This document shows positions 20,661 to 29,651 of a DNA stretch of 64,000 nt, in pieces. The DNA is from Membranipora membranacea (Eukaryota; Bryozoa; Gymnolaemata; Cheilostomatida; Membraniporidae). Both the position numbers and the translations under genes were made by a program. Location: positions 13,141,387-13,205,386 of the forward strand of contig OU612069.1 of the NCBI GenBank assembly GCA_914767715.1, in the 5' to 3' direction. The notes under the pieces are model-generated. The model had not been told where the DNA came from. It saw nothing but the letters and a program-made list of their open reading frames with translations, and did no database searches. Every line of letters begins with the position of its first letter. The stretch's first letter is position 1.

Positions 20661-21840
20661 GTTGTACTGCATTCTTGTAGATTATTATAGTAAGTGGATT
20701 GAGGCTGTGCCTATATCAGCGCAGATGAGTCTAGGGATTATAGGTGCCTTCAAGAAAGTATTTTCTACTCTTGGAGTCCCTAGAAACCTCCGTAGTGACA
20801 ATGGTCCGGGGTATAAAAGCGCTGAATTCCGACAGTTTGCGAGTGACTATGGCTTTAGTCATGCGACGAGTAGCCCTCGTTACCCGCAATCTAACGGTTT
20901 AGCGGAAAGATCCGTAGGTGTTGTCAAGAGATTGTTTCGAAAATGCAAGGATCATGAGAAATGCATGATGTCATATCGGAACACTCCCTTGAATTCTGGG
21001 TTCACACCTGCTGAGTTGATGTTTGGTCGAACTTTGAGGTCTCCGTTAGGCTTAAATAGAAACCTCAGGGTCGATTATAGTTTGTATGAAGAGGTTGAGG
21101 GATACAATGTGAGTCGGAGAAGAAAAAAATGGAACGAAAAATTTCGTGCCAAGTTTTTACCTCCTCTGGAGCCTGATCAGCGAGTTTGGGTTAAAGCTCC
21201 GTCTGATCCAGGCCGGGAAGGGATTGTAGTCCAAGCTGACACCACCCCACAAAGCTACTGGGTACAGGTTGGTCCCTCTGTCGTTAGACGTAATCGGAAA
21301 CATTTATTTATTTTATATGATAATGATGTACTTGATTGTAGCGATCATGAAAATGATCAGGTACTACCGCTATCCCTTGAAGCTGATTATTATCAGGTTC
21401 AAGCGGAGAATGGTACTGACGTAAGTAACAATGCTTGTGGTGTGCAACCTGATGTTGTTTCTTTTGATTTACCTCATAGCGTGAGGCCTGCTGTAGTTAG
21501 ACAACAACCTCAGCAAGTCCCAAGGCCTGAGGATAACCTTGATGTCAAGGTGGTTCCACTTGAAAATCAGGAGGTATTCTTAGATGATACTCTTGAAGTT
21601 CCAGTTGAGCAACCTGTGCTTGATTTAACTGCTGTAACTCCCGCTTCTAGTAATGCTAGCACTGATCCGGTGAATGTGGTGTCTGAAAGACAGCCTAGGT
21701 CGTTGCTACGGTCTGGGTTCGAAGCACAGTGTAGGTCACACACTTCAACCAGACTTGAGAGTCCGGCTGCACCAATAATACGGTCGTCTCGCCCACGCAG
21801 TGTCAAACCCACTACCAAACCTGACTTTGAGTATCACTAA
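20645..21840 (+). CDS. pol: Pol, out-of-frame remainder: integrase core and C-terminus
   Basis: Homology resumes in another frame at FENKLYCILVDYYSKWIEAVP. The second catalytic aspartate (RSDNGPGYKSAEF) and the glutamate (NGLAERSVGVVK) of the DDE triad are present, followed by a C-terminal domain with TPAELMFGRTLRSPL. The first aspartate is not encoded in either frame at the junction, so a small deletion rather than a programmed shift best explains the break. The tail after about 21320 is low-complexity and acidic. Integration activity from this copy is unlikely. Confidence 0.8.
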
Positions 21841-21844
21841 CACT

Positions 21845-21863
21845 TGGTTTTCTTTATTTTCAG
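21845..21863 (+). promoter_or_regulatory. Strong splice acceptor before the third ORF
   Basis: TGGTTTTCTTTATTTTCAG is a near-ideal polypyrimidine tract with AG, placed five bases after the pol stop and 39 bases before the ATG of the next ORF. Together with the GTAAGT donor in the 5' LTR it predicts a spliced subgenomic RNA for the downstream ORF. Confidence 0.6.
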
Positions 21864-21902
21864 ATTACAACCTTCCCCTCTGAATCTGTGAAACCTGTGT
21901 AG

Positions 21903-23030
21903 ATGACGCAGAAACGTAAGAATAAGTCCAGTGGCAAAGGCGAGCAACGGCGGTGGCGGTGTGAGGTATGTTGGTCAATGGATCACCCGACTATTCGGTG
22001 TGAGAAGCTGATCTGTTACGAGTGTAGTGAGCAGGGCCACCAGGCTGCTTTGTGTCCCAACAAACGGTGTCACTTTTGTGACGAGCATGGTCACTTGCGG
22101 ACCGAGTGCCCACAGAGGGGTAGCCGTATGTCGATCAGAGATCGTGCTGGAACCTCTGGTTCTGGTGGTGGAGCGCCTACCAGCCCCAGCAGGGAGCTTG
22201 CTGGCTCAGAGTCATCTGGGTCGGTTGAGCCACCTGCGTCTCGAGCGCGGCTCGAGATGGCTAGTAGCAGCGCCTCGAGGAGGCCCATTGCTGGCAGTTT
22301 TGCCTCAATGGTGAGCGGGAGCCGGGTTGCACCCTTGGACGATACAGTCTCAAGGATGCTGAATCTGGCCCGTTCAGCTGGTCTGGGTAGTGAGAGTCGT
22401 CCCGACTTCGACGCTCAGTTGCTTACAGTTGACGAGAGACTTTCATCTCTCCGTCAGGAGTTTGAGAGAGCCCAGGCTAGTCTTGTGGCTGAAAGAAGTG
22501 TCATTATGAAAAATCGTGACACTTACGACAGTCTCCAAGGCCTAGTCTCTGGTCTGAGACAGTGGTATGCCAATACTGCAACTGCGGCGGTTGCTGTTGG
22601 TACCTCCACTGCTACTGAGGTCCAGGCGTCTGCTGTGGGTCCGGCTATTAACACCTTAGCTGTAGCCACAACATTGACGGCGAGCTCTGGAGTGAGTGCT
22701 CGGCCTGTCAGCACTGCCTCTGTGTCGGCCCCCGTGCCGGCGGCTCAGATGGCTGCATCACCAGCTGGTGATGCTGCTGAAGTGAGTGTGGAGGCAGAGC
22801 CGATGTGTGTCAGCAGGGCAGGAGAGACCGACGAGTCTGCTGTTCAGTATGAACTTCAGCAGTCGCCTATATCTGCTGGGAAAGGGGATCAGACGCTCGC
22901 TTTAGATCGTGAGTCTGTATCTCTGGAGTTAAGTGAGGTCGACGAGGACGAGGTGCTTGGCTTTAAGGCGCTGCCCTTCGATGAGGCGTCAGAGGAGCAA
23001 TCCCGAGACAATTCTGACAATGGATATTAG
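21903..23030 (+). CDS. Third ORF: triple CCHC zinc-knuckle protein in the env position
   Basis: It has 375 residues and starts at the ATG that directly follows a TAG. Residues 1-20 are basic. Three consecutive canonical CX2CX4HX4C knuckles occupy about residues 20-73. A Ser/Gly/Ala-rich linker follows, then a helical, probably coiled-coil segment (about 160-215, ERLSSLRQEFERAQASL), an Ala/Val-rich stretch and an acidic C-terminus. It has no signal peptide or membrane segment, so it is not an envelope protein. The knuckles suggest a nucleic-acid-binding accessory protein derived from gag. Codon use and GC content are somewhat higher than in pol, hinting at a separate origin. No close family is recognised. 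Confidence 0.75.
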   Translation: MTQKRKNKSSGKGEQRRWRCEVCWSMDHPTIRCEKLICYECSEQGHQAALCPNKRCHFCDEHGHLRTECPQRGSRMSIRDRAGTSGSGGGAPTSPSRELAGSESSGSVEPPASRARLEMASSSASRRPIAGSFASMVSGSRVAPLDDTVSRMLNLARSAGLGSESRPDFDAQLLTVDERLSSLRQEFERAQASLVAERSVIMKNRDTYDSLQGLVSGLRQWYANTATAAVAVGTSTATEVQASAVGPAINTLAVATTLTASSGVSARPVSTASVSAPVPAAQMAASPAGDAAEVSVEAEPMCVSRAGETDESAVQYELQQSPISAGKGDQTLALDRESVSLELSEVDEDEVLGFKALPFDEASEEQSRDNSDNGY

Positions 23031-23265
23031 CGCTGGCAAGCACGGGCGGTTGCCAAACAGGAAATGATGCAAAAACTGATCCTGTCACTAGAGGTGGTTA
23101 TTTTGAAAGTTGGGAAGGGTGTGGCCCAAACCATGTTAATTTTCAAAATTCCCATTGTCGTTATCATGATGTTATGCGTAGACCGTGAATGTATATTTCA
23201 CCGTCTTTGTTTCCTTTATGCTTCACCACCCGGTGGAGCTATAGAGTAAGAGTTGTCTGCCCCTT

Positions 23266-23280
23266 CCAAAAGAAAGGGCA
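23266..23280 (+). promoter_or_regulatory. Polypurine tract
   Basis: AAAAGAAAGGGCAG-type purine run directly before the 3' LTR, the expected plus-strand primer site. Confidence 0.7.
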
Positions 23281-23563
23281 GGTGGAGTAGTCTGACTAGC
23301 TAACTACACAACACCAGATCTGGAGCACTACACTGAATACAACCCACAGTATACCTGCCTCCAGATGCTTCTCAGACTATTGAGTACTATTTAGTGCTGA
23401 GCTCACTTCCTGGGTACTACGTCATCACTATCTGGGAAGAATCACTCTTGGTTGTACCCTTCATGGTAAGTTATACTACGAAATACTGCTCAGAGTTTAT
23501 CGCAACTTTTAACTGATCATCTCTGCCCATCCTCGCCCAGTAAGAACCCCTGGCTTCTTTACA
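23281..23563 (+). repeat. 3' LTR
   Basis: Same 283-bp length as the 5' LTR, with about four substitutions, one of which changes the first base (GG instead of TG). It is followed by the target duplication CCTAC. Confidence 0.92.
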
Positions 23564-23568
23564 CCTAC

Positions 23569-25069
23569 TGGTATTTTATTATCCTGTTGACAATCGCAGG
23601 AGGCCTTCTAGGGTTGTTGATTGTGAATGCCAATGTTTTGTGGGTTTACATATGCAAGAATAACATCTAAACTTTTTAGTATTTTCTACTGATTCAATTT
23701 TTTTTTGACAGTTTATTGTTCTCACCTCGTCGATTATTCATAATTTTCCATTCCAATGCTTTGCATCCTATTCAGGTATCAGTGAACTTAAGTTCAATGC
23801 AGGTATGTCTACTGTGGATTAACATGTATATCAGTTATATTTAAGAGTACAATGAGTACGACTTGTTTTTTAAAATAAACAGCTTTCAATTCATTTCCAA
23901 AACATGATCAAAAGGTTCATCACTCGACAAATAGGCTGAGCACTAGGTTCATGTTGATGCACTGATCTTACATCTTGTCATATATCATTAGATGATACAT
24001 TTGGTTGTCGTTGTCACTGAACTGTGTGGGTGAGTCCGGTTGAGGTTGGTGAGAGGGTCGGTCTACCTCTGTATGTCCGAAACAAGAAGTGTCATTTGTA
24101 TAGCGCACACATACATATTGAGGTTTGATCACAGCAATGAACTCCCTCTTCATTGATCACAGAATGGTTTCTCAGGCATTGTGTTTAGCAATGGCAGGCA
24201 AATTTACAAGTCGGTTTATCCCTGTGTTAAGCTTCTTATGGCTCATAGAGGGTTGCAGTTAGGTGGGGATCGGTGCTGCTAGTACACATTTTTTGGTTAG
24301 TGAGGTCCAAGACTACTATCCTGGTTAGTAGTTAGTACAAGGCATTTTAATAATTTTTAGAAATTAGTACAAAGCAGCTTACCAATTGATAGAGGTTTAT
24401 AGTACGATGGCACTGCTTGCATAAACTTTGCTAATATTGAACCCTCCTTGCTATAATCATCACCATGATAGTATCATTGCTCGTAAAGAGTTAGTTATTT
24501 TTTTATTTCTCATCTAAACAAAATTCCCTGTCCAGTGGTACAAATTATGACTCTGTAAGACCGGTGTGAGAGTATTTGTGTTCAGATATATACAAAATAA
24601 CTCTAGTTGTACACTTTTTTGTGTGTTTCAATACCTCATCAATCATTTCTGTTATTGCTGGGTGGTTAAAAGTCATATAGATAGATCAGGAATCTTGTTT
24701 AGAAGAAGTTTATTTAAACTTTCCTTCTACACCCTCTAGATTTTAAGATATATCAATTTTTACAACCCCTTATCATTTTTAGGAATTTCAACAAGAATAG
24801 CTAACCAGAGGGATTATATAGATGACACACTAAGGGTTAATCTACGCTCCTTGGGATTTTTTAGCGTGGATGGCTTTCATTAGCTGTTTGTTGGCTGAAG
24901 ATGTTCTGGGCATGGAGCGCAAGCTCCGAATTTTATGGAATGTGGGTAGAGAGAAGCAAGGGTAAATCAAACCAAGGAGTAACAGCTTCCCCTGTTACTT
25001 CTTGATCAAACAGACCTATAGTTCAATGACACAATAGAACTCGTTTGTACGGAATGTCTGATGGTCACT
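23569..25069. other. Non-coding stretch with a dispersed repeat
   Basis: No gene is supported. About 130 bp around 24830-24965 match 31780-31885 in inverse orientation. The shared pieces include TAATCTACGCTCCTTGGGAT, then AGCTC-GAAT and TATGG-ATGTGGGTAGAGAGA. They mark an uncharacterised interspersed repeat. Confidence 0.45.
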
Positions 25070-25390
25070 CACTATGGTTCCATGGATCGATTATGTAAGG
25101 ATTTCGGTAGTAATCGCCCCATGGAAATGGCATTAAAGTCAAATTCCGATTGTGACGAATGACTTTTTGGACGCGAATATCCAAACCGTGTGTATTCGAC
25201 ACATTCTGAATGGTTCGCGGCGTTGCACACAATGCCTTCAAAGGGATTTCACGCGGGAGGCCGGGGTTCAAATCTCGGCCGCGGCAGATTCTTTTCATGT
25301 TTTTCCCATCATGGGAATGGTTAGAATCCACTGGATTCTAACCATTTGAAATTGGAGTGAACCACAAAATCGACCCATGGAACCATAGTG
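25070..25390. mobile_element. 321-bp terminal-inverted-repeat element containing a tRNA-like core
   Basis: CACTATGGTTCCATGG (25070-25085) is exactly mirrored at 25375-25390. The match extends inward with few mismatches to about 26 bp. The interior includes a tRNA-like block (about 25209-25287) with a good B-box (GGTTCAAATC) in a T-arm that can pair, and an acceptor-like CGCGGC/GCCGCG pairing. A short inverted pair (GGTTAGAATCCA/TGGATTCTAACC, 25318-25343) lies to its right. It combines a MITE-like frame with a pol III-type core. Confidence 0.65.
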
Positions 25391-26784
25391 ACTGTAAATT
25401 CTAAATATATCAATGCAGGCGATAATATTAAGCTGATAGCTTTGAAAGATTATCTGCTACAAGACTGTCCAGGCAATTATTTATCGCTCTAAATCCTAAC
25501 TGATGTAATGGCCCTACAAGCCCCTAATCTGGCAACCCAGCCGCCTGTCTAAGCTACCGGTCTCATATATAACAGAATAAATATCAGTGTGGGTATTCCT
25601 TTGGCAGGAATTTGTTGAAATAATTGGAACAAGGAGTAAAAGTACTCCTTGATTGGAACTCCAGACTATAGCTGCATTGTGGAAATCCTGTCGTAATGGT
25701 CGAAACTTATAGGAAATGTATTTGGTAGACCACATGGAACTGATGCATCAATGTTGTTTTGCCCGATACTAGCCACATCACTCAATTACATGCAATTGAT
25801 TTGAAATGAAATGTTAAAAAAATTAAACCTTTTTAGTTGAAAATTGTATTAATCTGGAGTAGGTTGGTGAAATCAGTCTTGATATTCATTGATAAACCTT
25901 TAGGTTGAAAGAACTTTCAACACACCAAACTTTTCAATGCATGCATTCAATGGCTACAATGTACAGTTCAATCTGCCTGATCACTTTCAATGGGATTAGC
26001 TTATTGAATTGAACAAGATTCTCAGTGTCTATTTGCCAATTGTTTACCTTTTACTTGACATCAACATCTTAGCCGAGCAGCTGAGTTCAAGCATAATTGG
26101 ATGTATTGCTGTTATCCAAGTTGTTTACCCATGAAGTCATAATCAAGATAAGCCAGTCAGAATGTTAATTTTGTTGACATTGGCATTCATAGGCAACCTG
26201 CACAGAACTTAAAAGGTACCAGTAGATTTAAAAATGGTTAACCCTTTGGGTAAACACACAGATTATCGTAATGAGCTAGCAGCAGTTTATCAAGAGCTGA
26301 GCCAGATACAACCACTGTATGTTGTGTCTGGCTCAGCTCTTGTAGTTGACCAAGTAGCAGAGGAAAATCAATGAAACATGGTTGCAAATACCGGATAATA
26401 AGGGCGCAAGAGATTTTTTTGCAAAGCAATCTCATTTTTGGCATTGTTACTCTGTACTATGATGAGCTTGGAAGCAGAGTTTGGTGAAATAATTTGATGA
26501 AAACATACAAATGGAATTTGGTCAACCATCTAGTATTTTTCATAAAAGGTTAAAACTTCCCGCCCCCTCACTCTTCTGTCAAAGAATGATCATGATTGTA
26601 CTTTCACCAAAACAACCATCATTGTAAACATGTACATTCGCAAAATTAAAAACTCATCGCATTCATTATCAGCAGCAAAAGACAGGAAGTTAGGTCAGCT
26701 TACGATGACATCCTGTCTCTCTAATTCCACAAGTGTGTCATGATGACTTGTTACAAGTGCAATGGAATGTGTGTGTAGGATATA
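25391..26784. other. Non-coding stretch with one strong hairpin
   Basis: No supported gene. Contains the inverted repeat at 26290-26342, listed separately. Confidence 0.45.
26290..26342. repeat. Near-perfect hairpin of about 53 nt
   Basis: CAAGAGCTGAGCCAGA, then ACAAC, pairs with GTTGT, then TCTGGCTCAGCTCTTG, across an 8-base loop and one mismatch. Arm length and loop size fall within the range of a small-RNA precursor or a tiny foldback element; sequence alone cannot separate these. Confidence 0.75.
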
Positions 26785-26906
26785 TACTTTTTATTGGCAT
26801 CAAAAGTCATCTCATTCGAAATGTTTTGCACTCAGTGCCAGAAAACAATTTTTTTTTATAACAAAAAAGAGAAACAGAAGGGAAATAATATCATCAATGA
26901 TGTTGG

Positions 26907-29651
26907 TCAAGTCGATAATATATGGTTGAAAAGTAAAGTTTTGAATGAACTGAACTTCTCTTTAGATCTCAAATGTAACGGTAAAGAATTGTATGTAGCA
27001 GAAACTTTGTATCTTAGGTTGTCTGTATGATATAAAAGTAAATGTTTATCACGAAAATTGAACTGGGTAGTGTTTTTAAATCCTCTATATATAAATGGAG
27101 GTGTTAAAAAATTGTTTATCTTATGCGCAAAAAGTGAAGTGAAATAACAAACAAGCTTAGGAAGAGGTAGGAGTTGTAATGATTGTGTAATGGATTCGGT
27201 TGAAATGAGATAATACGGGATGTAATGCACATTGGCGATAATGCGTAAAGCCCGTTTTTGCAACAAAAATAATCTATTGAGGGCATTATTGCAGGACAAG
27301 TTGCCAATGATATGGATACCATATATAAGGTGACAATAGATAAACTGGAAGTAAAATGTGCGGGCACTTGCTATATCCAAGAAGTATCTCAAATTTTGAA
27401 GTAGGTAAACATTCCGTTGTACCTTTTTATATACATACTCTAGATGATCCTGCCATGAAAGCGAGTCATTCAACACAAAACCCAGAAGCCTTGTAGTTCT
27501 CTGTCTGTTTAGTTTTTCATGCCCTATGTACAGTTCCAGGTCATAAAGCGGATCTGAGATATTAAGTAGCATGTAATGAGATTTCTGAACATTTATAACC
27601 ATCCGGTTACGATTGCACCAATCCAAAATGCCACTTAAATCTTCAGATGCCTTTGCCTTTAGTTGCTGAAGGTTTTTATTAGATGACAGGAACACTGTAT
27701 CATCAGCATATGCATATGATGATGAGTCTGATTTTGATGAAGTTAATAAATCATTTATGAAGATGAGAAACAAAGTTGGTGCTAGGATTGAACCTTGAGG
27801 GACCCCTATTGTGATAGGCAATCTACAAGATTCAATATTATTGCGTTTAACAAACTGCCTTCTGTCTGTCAGAAAGGTGTCAAGAAGTTTCAATATATTT
27901 CCTCCGATGCCGCAAGCCTTCAACTTATTGTGTAGTAAAACATGGGATACACAGTCAAATGCCTTTTTAAAATCCAGAAAAAGTAATGTCATAACATTTC
28001 CATTAATTTTCTCCACCAAAGAGTCTGAAATAATTTTAAATAAACTGTCTGAACAAGAATGGCCTTTTCTAAATCCACATTGAAGCTCATGGATGATTTT
28101 GTTCTTAGTGAGATATTCTTGCAGATGGTGATTTATGTGTTTCTCAAATATTTTTGAAAGAACAGGCAAGACTGAAATTGGCCTATAATTTGATGGGTTA
28201 TTTATATCCCCAGATTTATGTATTGGTGAAACTCGAGCTAGTTTCCATGTTGAAGGGAACTGTCCTTTGCTTAAAACCCTGTTAAACATATCGGTGACAA
28301 TATCCACAATATAAGGCCAAACAAGCTTCAACATCTTCACTGTAATTCTGTCAGGTCCTGTACTTTTACTATCAGGAATGTGGAACAATATTATTGTACA
28401 TGTGAAAGGGGTGAATTGTGGTATGTCTGTTAAATTATGTTTGGATACGGGAAATGTCATCTCATCTGTTACAACAAGGTTCTTTGTGATTGATTTTGCA
28501 ATGGATGTGAAATGGCTGTTAAATTGATCTGCACTCAAATTTGTCGCAGGGAAAGTCTCCTTCTTTTTATTCTTTAATACATCCCAAACAGGTTTTGTAT
28601 TACCTTTAGACTCTTTAATAGTATTAGAAATAGCTCTTTTCTTCTTTTGTCTGATCATATTAGTGACATAATTTCGCTGTTTTTTATATCCTTCCCAATC
28701 ACCGTTTTGTTTGAGTTGATCTCTGATTTTGATGTTCATTTTTACCTCATCATCCAACCATTTTGGAAGATTATGCGTTCTTACAAAACGAGTCTTCTCA
28801 AACACGAGTTTTGATATAAGATGATTCAAATGGCTATAAAACTTCTCAAACATTGAGTCTATTGATCTTTCATACAGTACGTAACCAAAATTTTCCCTTG
28901 AGAATGTGTTAAAAATGTTTTCAGGTGTTGCAAATGAATAATCCAAAAATGTTACCTTACATCTTTGTTTAGATATTTTAACATTTCTATCAATCTCTCT
29001 TGAAGCTACTATCATGAAATGATCACTCAGTGAATATTTGATGACACCAGATTTAGCAATATTGTCACTTTTACTTGAATAGATGTGGTCAATTAGTTTC
29101 CTTGATGAATTAGTTATGCGAGTGGGTTCAGATATAAGTTGATTCAACAGTAGTGGAGAGGTAACATTATCTAACCACCTGTTTTTCGAAGTTGGATTCA
29201 GCAAATCAATATTGAAATCACCAAATATTATAATTTCATCGTCCAAACCATAACAACGCTCGACAAACTCTGAAAAGTCTGTGTTCCATGATGCTTTTGA
29301 TTGGGGAGGTCTATATAAGTATGTGACCAAAAAACTCTTTTGGCTTCTGGGTCTGACCTTGACTGTTATACTCTCATCCATGTAAAGATCTAAATTTTCC
29401 AGATGTTCAATGACCAGTGAATCATGGACATAGCAGAGTAATCCCCCACCATTGTTACAGAGCCTATCCCTTCTTATCATCGTATATCCTGGTACCTCAT
29501 ATAGGCAGCTGTCATCATTTTCATTCAAAAATGTTTCAGCCAAACACAGTATACTAAATTTGTGATCACTAAGAATTAAACGAACCTCTTCCAGTTTGCT
29601 TGCCAATCCACGGATATTAAGATATGCGCTATGAAAATTCATTGCCATCAT
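26907..29651 (-). CDS. LINE ORF2: APE endonuclease and reverse transcriptase
   Basis: 914 residues. Residues 1-230 are the endonuclease: LNIRGLASK at the start, CLAETFL with the metal-binding glutamate, FGDFNIDLL, LIDHIYSS and the YSLSDHFMI histidine-aspartate motif are all intact. The reverse transcriptase follows at about 420-720: PISVLPVLSKIFEK, LDFKKAFDCVSH (motif A), GVPQGSILAPTLFLIFIND (motif B) and the catalytic YADD (AYADDTVF, about residue 650). A C-terminal thumb region with LLGFVLNDSLSWQDHL and a tail ending HLRSKEKFSSFK follow. The product would nick target DNA and copy the LINE RNA there. The start overlaps the ORF1 stop as ATGA. Two further in-frame ATGs lie within three codons. 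Confidence 0.92.
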   Translation of the reverse strand: MMAMNFHSAYLNIRGLASKLEEVRLILSDHKFSILCLAETFLNENDDSCLYEVPGYTMIRRDRLCNNGGGLLCYVHDSLVIEHLENLDLYMDESITVKVRPRSQKSFLVTYLYRPPQSKASWNTDFSEFVERCYGLDDEIIIFGDFNIDLLNPTSKNRWLDNVTSPLLLNQLISEPTRITNSSRKLIDHIYSSKSDNIAKSGVIKYSLSDHFMIVASREIDRNVKISKQRCKVTFLDYSFATPENIFNTFSRENFGYVLYERSIDSMFEKFYSHLNHLISKLVFEKTRFVRTHNLPKWLDDEVKMNIKIRDQLKQNGDWEGYKKQRNYVTNMIRQKKKRAISNTIKESKGNTKPVWDVLKNKKKETFPATNLSADQFNSHFTSIAKSITKNLVVTDEMTFPVSKHNLTDIPQFTPFTCTIILFHIPDSKSTGPDRITVKMLKLVWPYIVDIVTDMFNRVLSKGQFPSTWKLARVSPIHKSGDINNPSNYRPISVLPVLSKIFEKHINHHLQEYLTKNKIIHELQCGFRKGHSCSDSLFKIISDSLVEKINGNVMTLLFLDFKKAFDCVSHVLLHNKLKACGIGGNILKLLDTFLTDRRQFVKRNNIESCRLPITIGVPQGSILAPTLFLIFINDLLTSSKSDSSSYAYADDTVFLSSNKNLQQLKAKASEDLSGILDWCNRNRMVINVQKSHYMLLNISDPLYDLELYIGHEKLNRQRTTRLLGFVLNDSLSWQDHLEYVYKKVQRNVYLLQNLRYFLDIASARTFYFQFIYCHLIYGIHIIGNLSCNNALNRLFLLQKRALRIIANVHYIPYYLISTESITQSLQLLPLPKLVCYFTSLFAHKINNFLTPPFIYRGFKNTTQFNFRDKHLLLYHTDNLRYKVSATYNSLPLHLRSKEKFSSFKTLLFNHILST

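Larger units (their letters stand above)
15815..23563 (+). mobile_element. Ty3/gypsy-type LTR retrotransposon, nearly complete
   Basis: Two 283-bp LTRs (15815-16097 and 23281-23563) differ at only about four positions. They are flanked by the 5-bp duplication CCTAC (15810-15814 and 23564-23568), so the insertion is young. A primer-binding site follows the 5' LTR and a purine-rich tract (AAAAGAAAGGGCAGG) precedes the 3' LTR. Internal order is gag, protease, reverse transcriptase, RNase H, integrase, then an extra zinc-knuckle ORF. Integrase after RNase H places it in Ty3/gypsy (Metaviridae). In-frame stops at the gag-pol border and a frame break at the integrase core suggest this copy is not autonomous as sequenced. 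Confidence 0.92.

Noticed and set aside
21903-23030. Envelope gene
   Set aside because: It has no signal peptide, membrane segment or cysteine pattern of an envelope protein; the three CCHC knuckles point to nucleic-acid binding.
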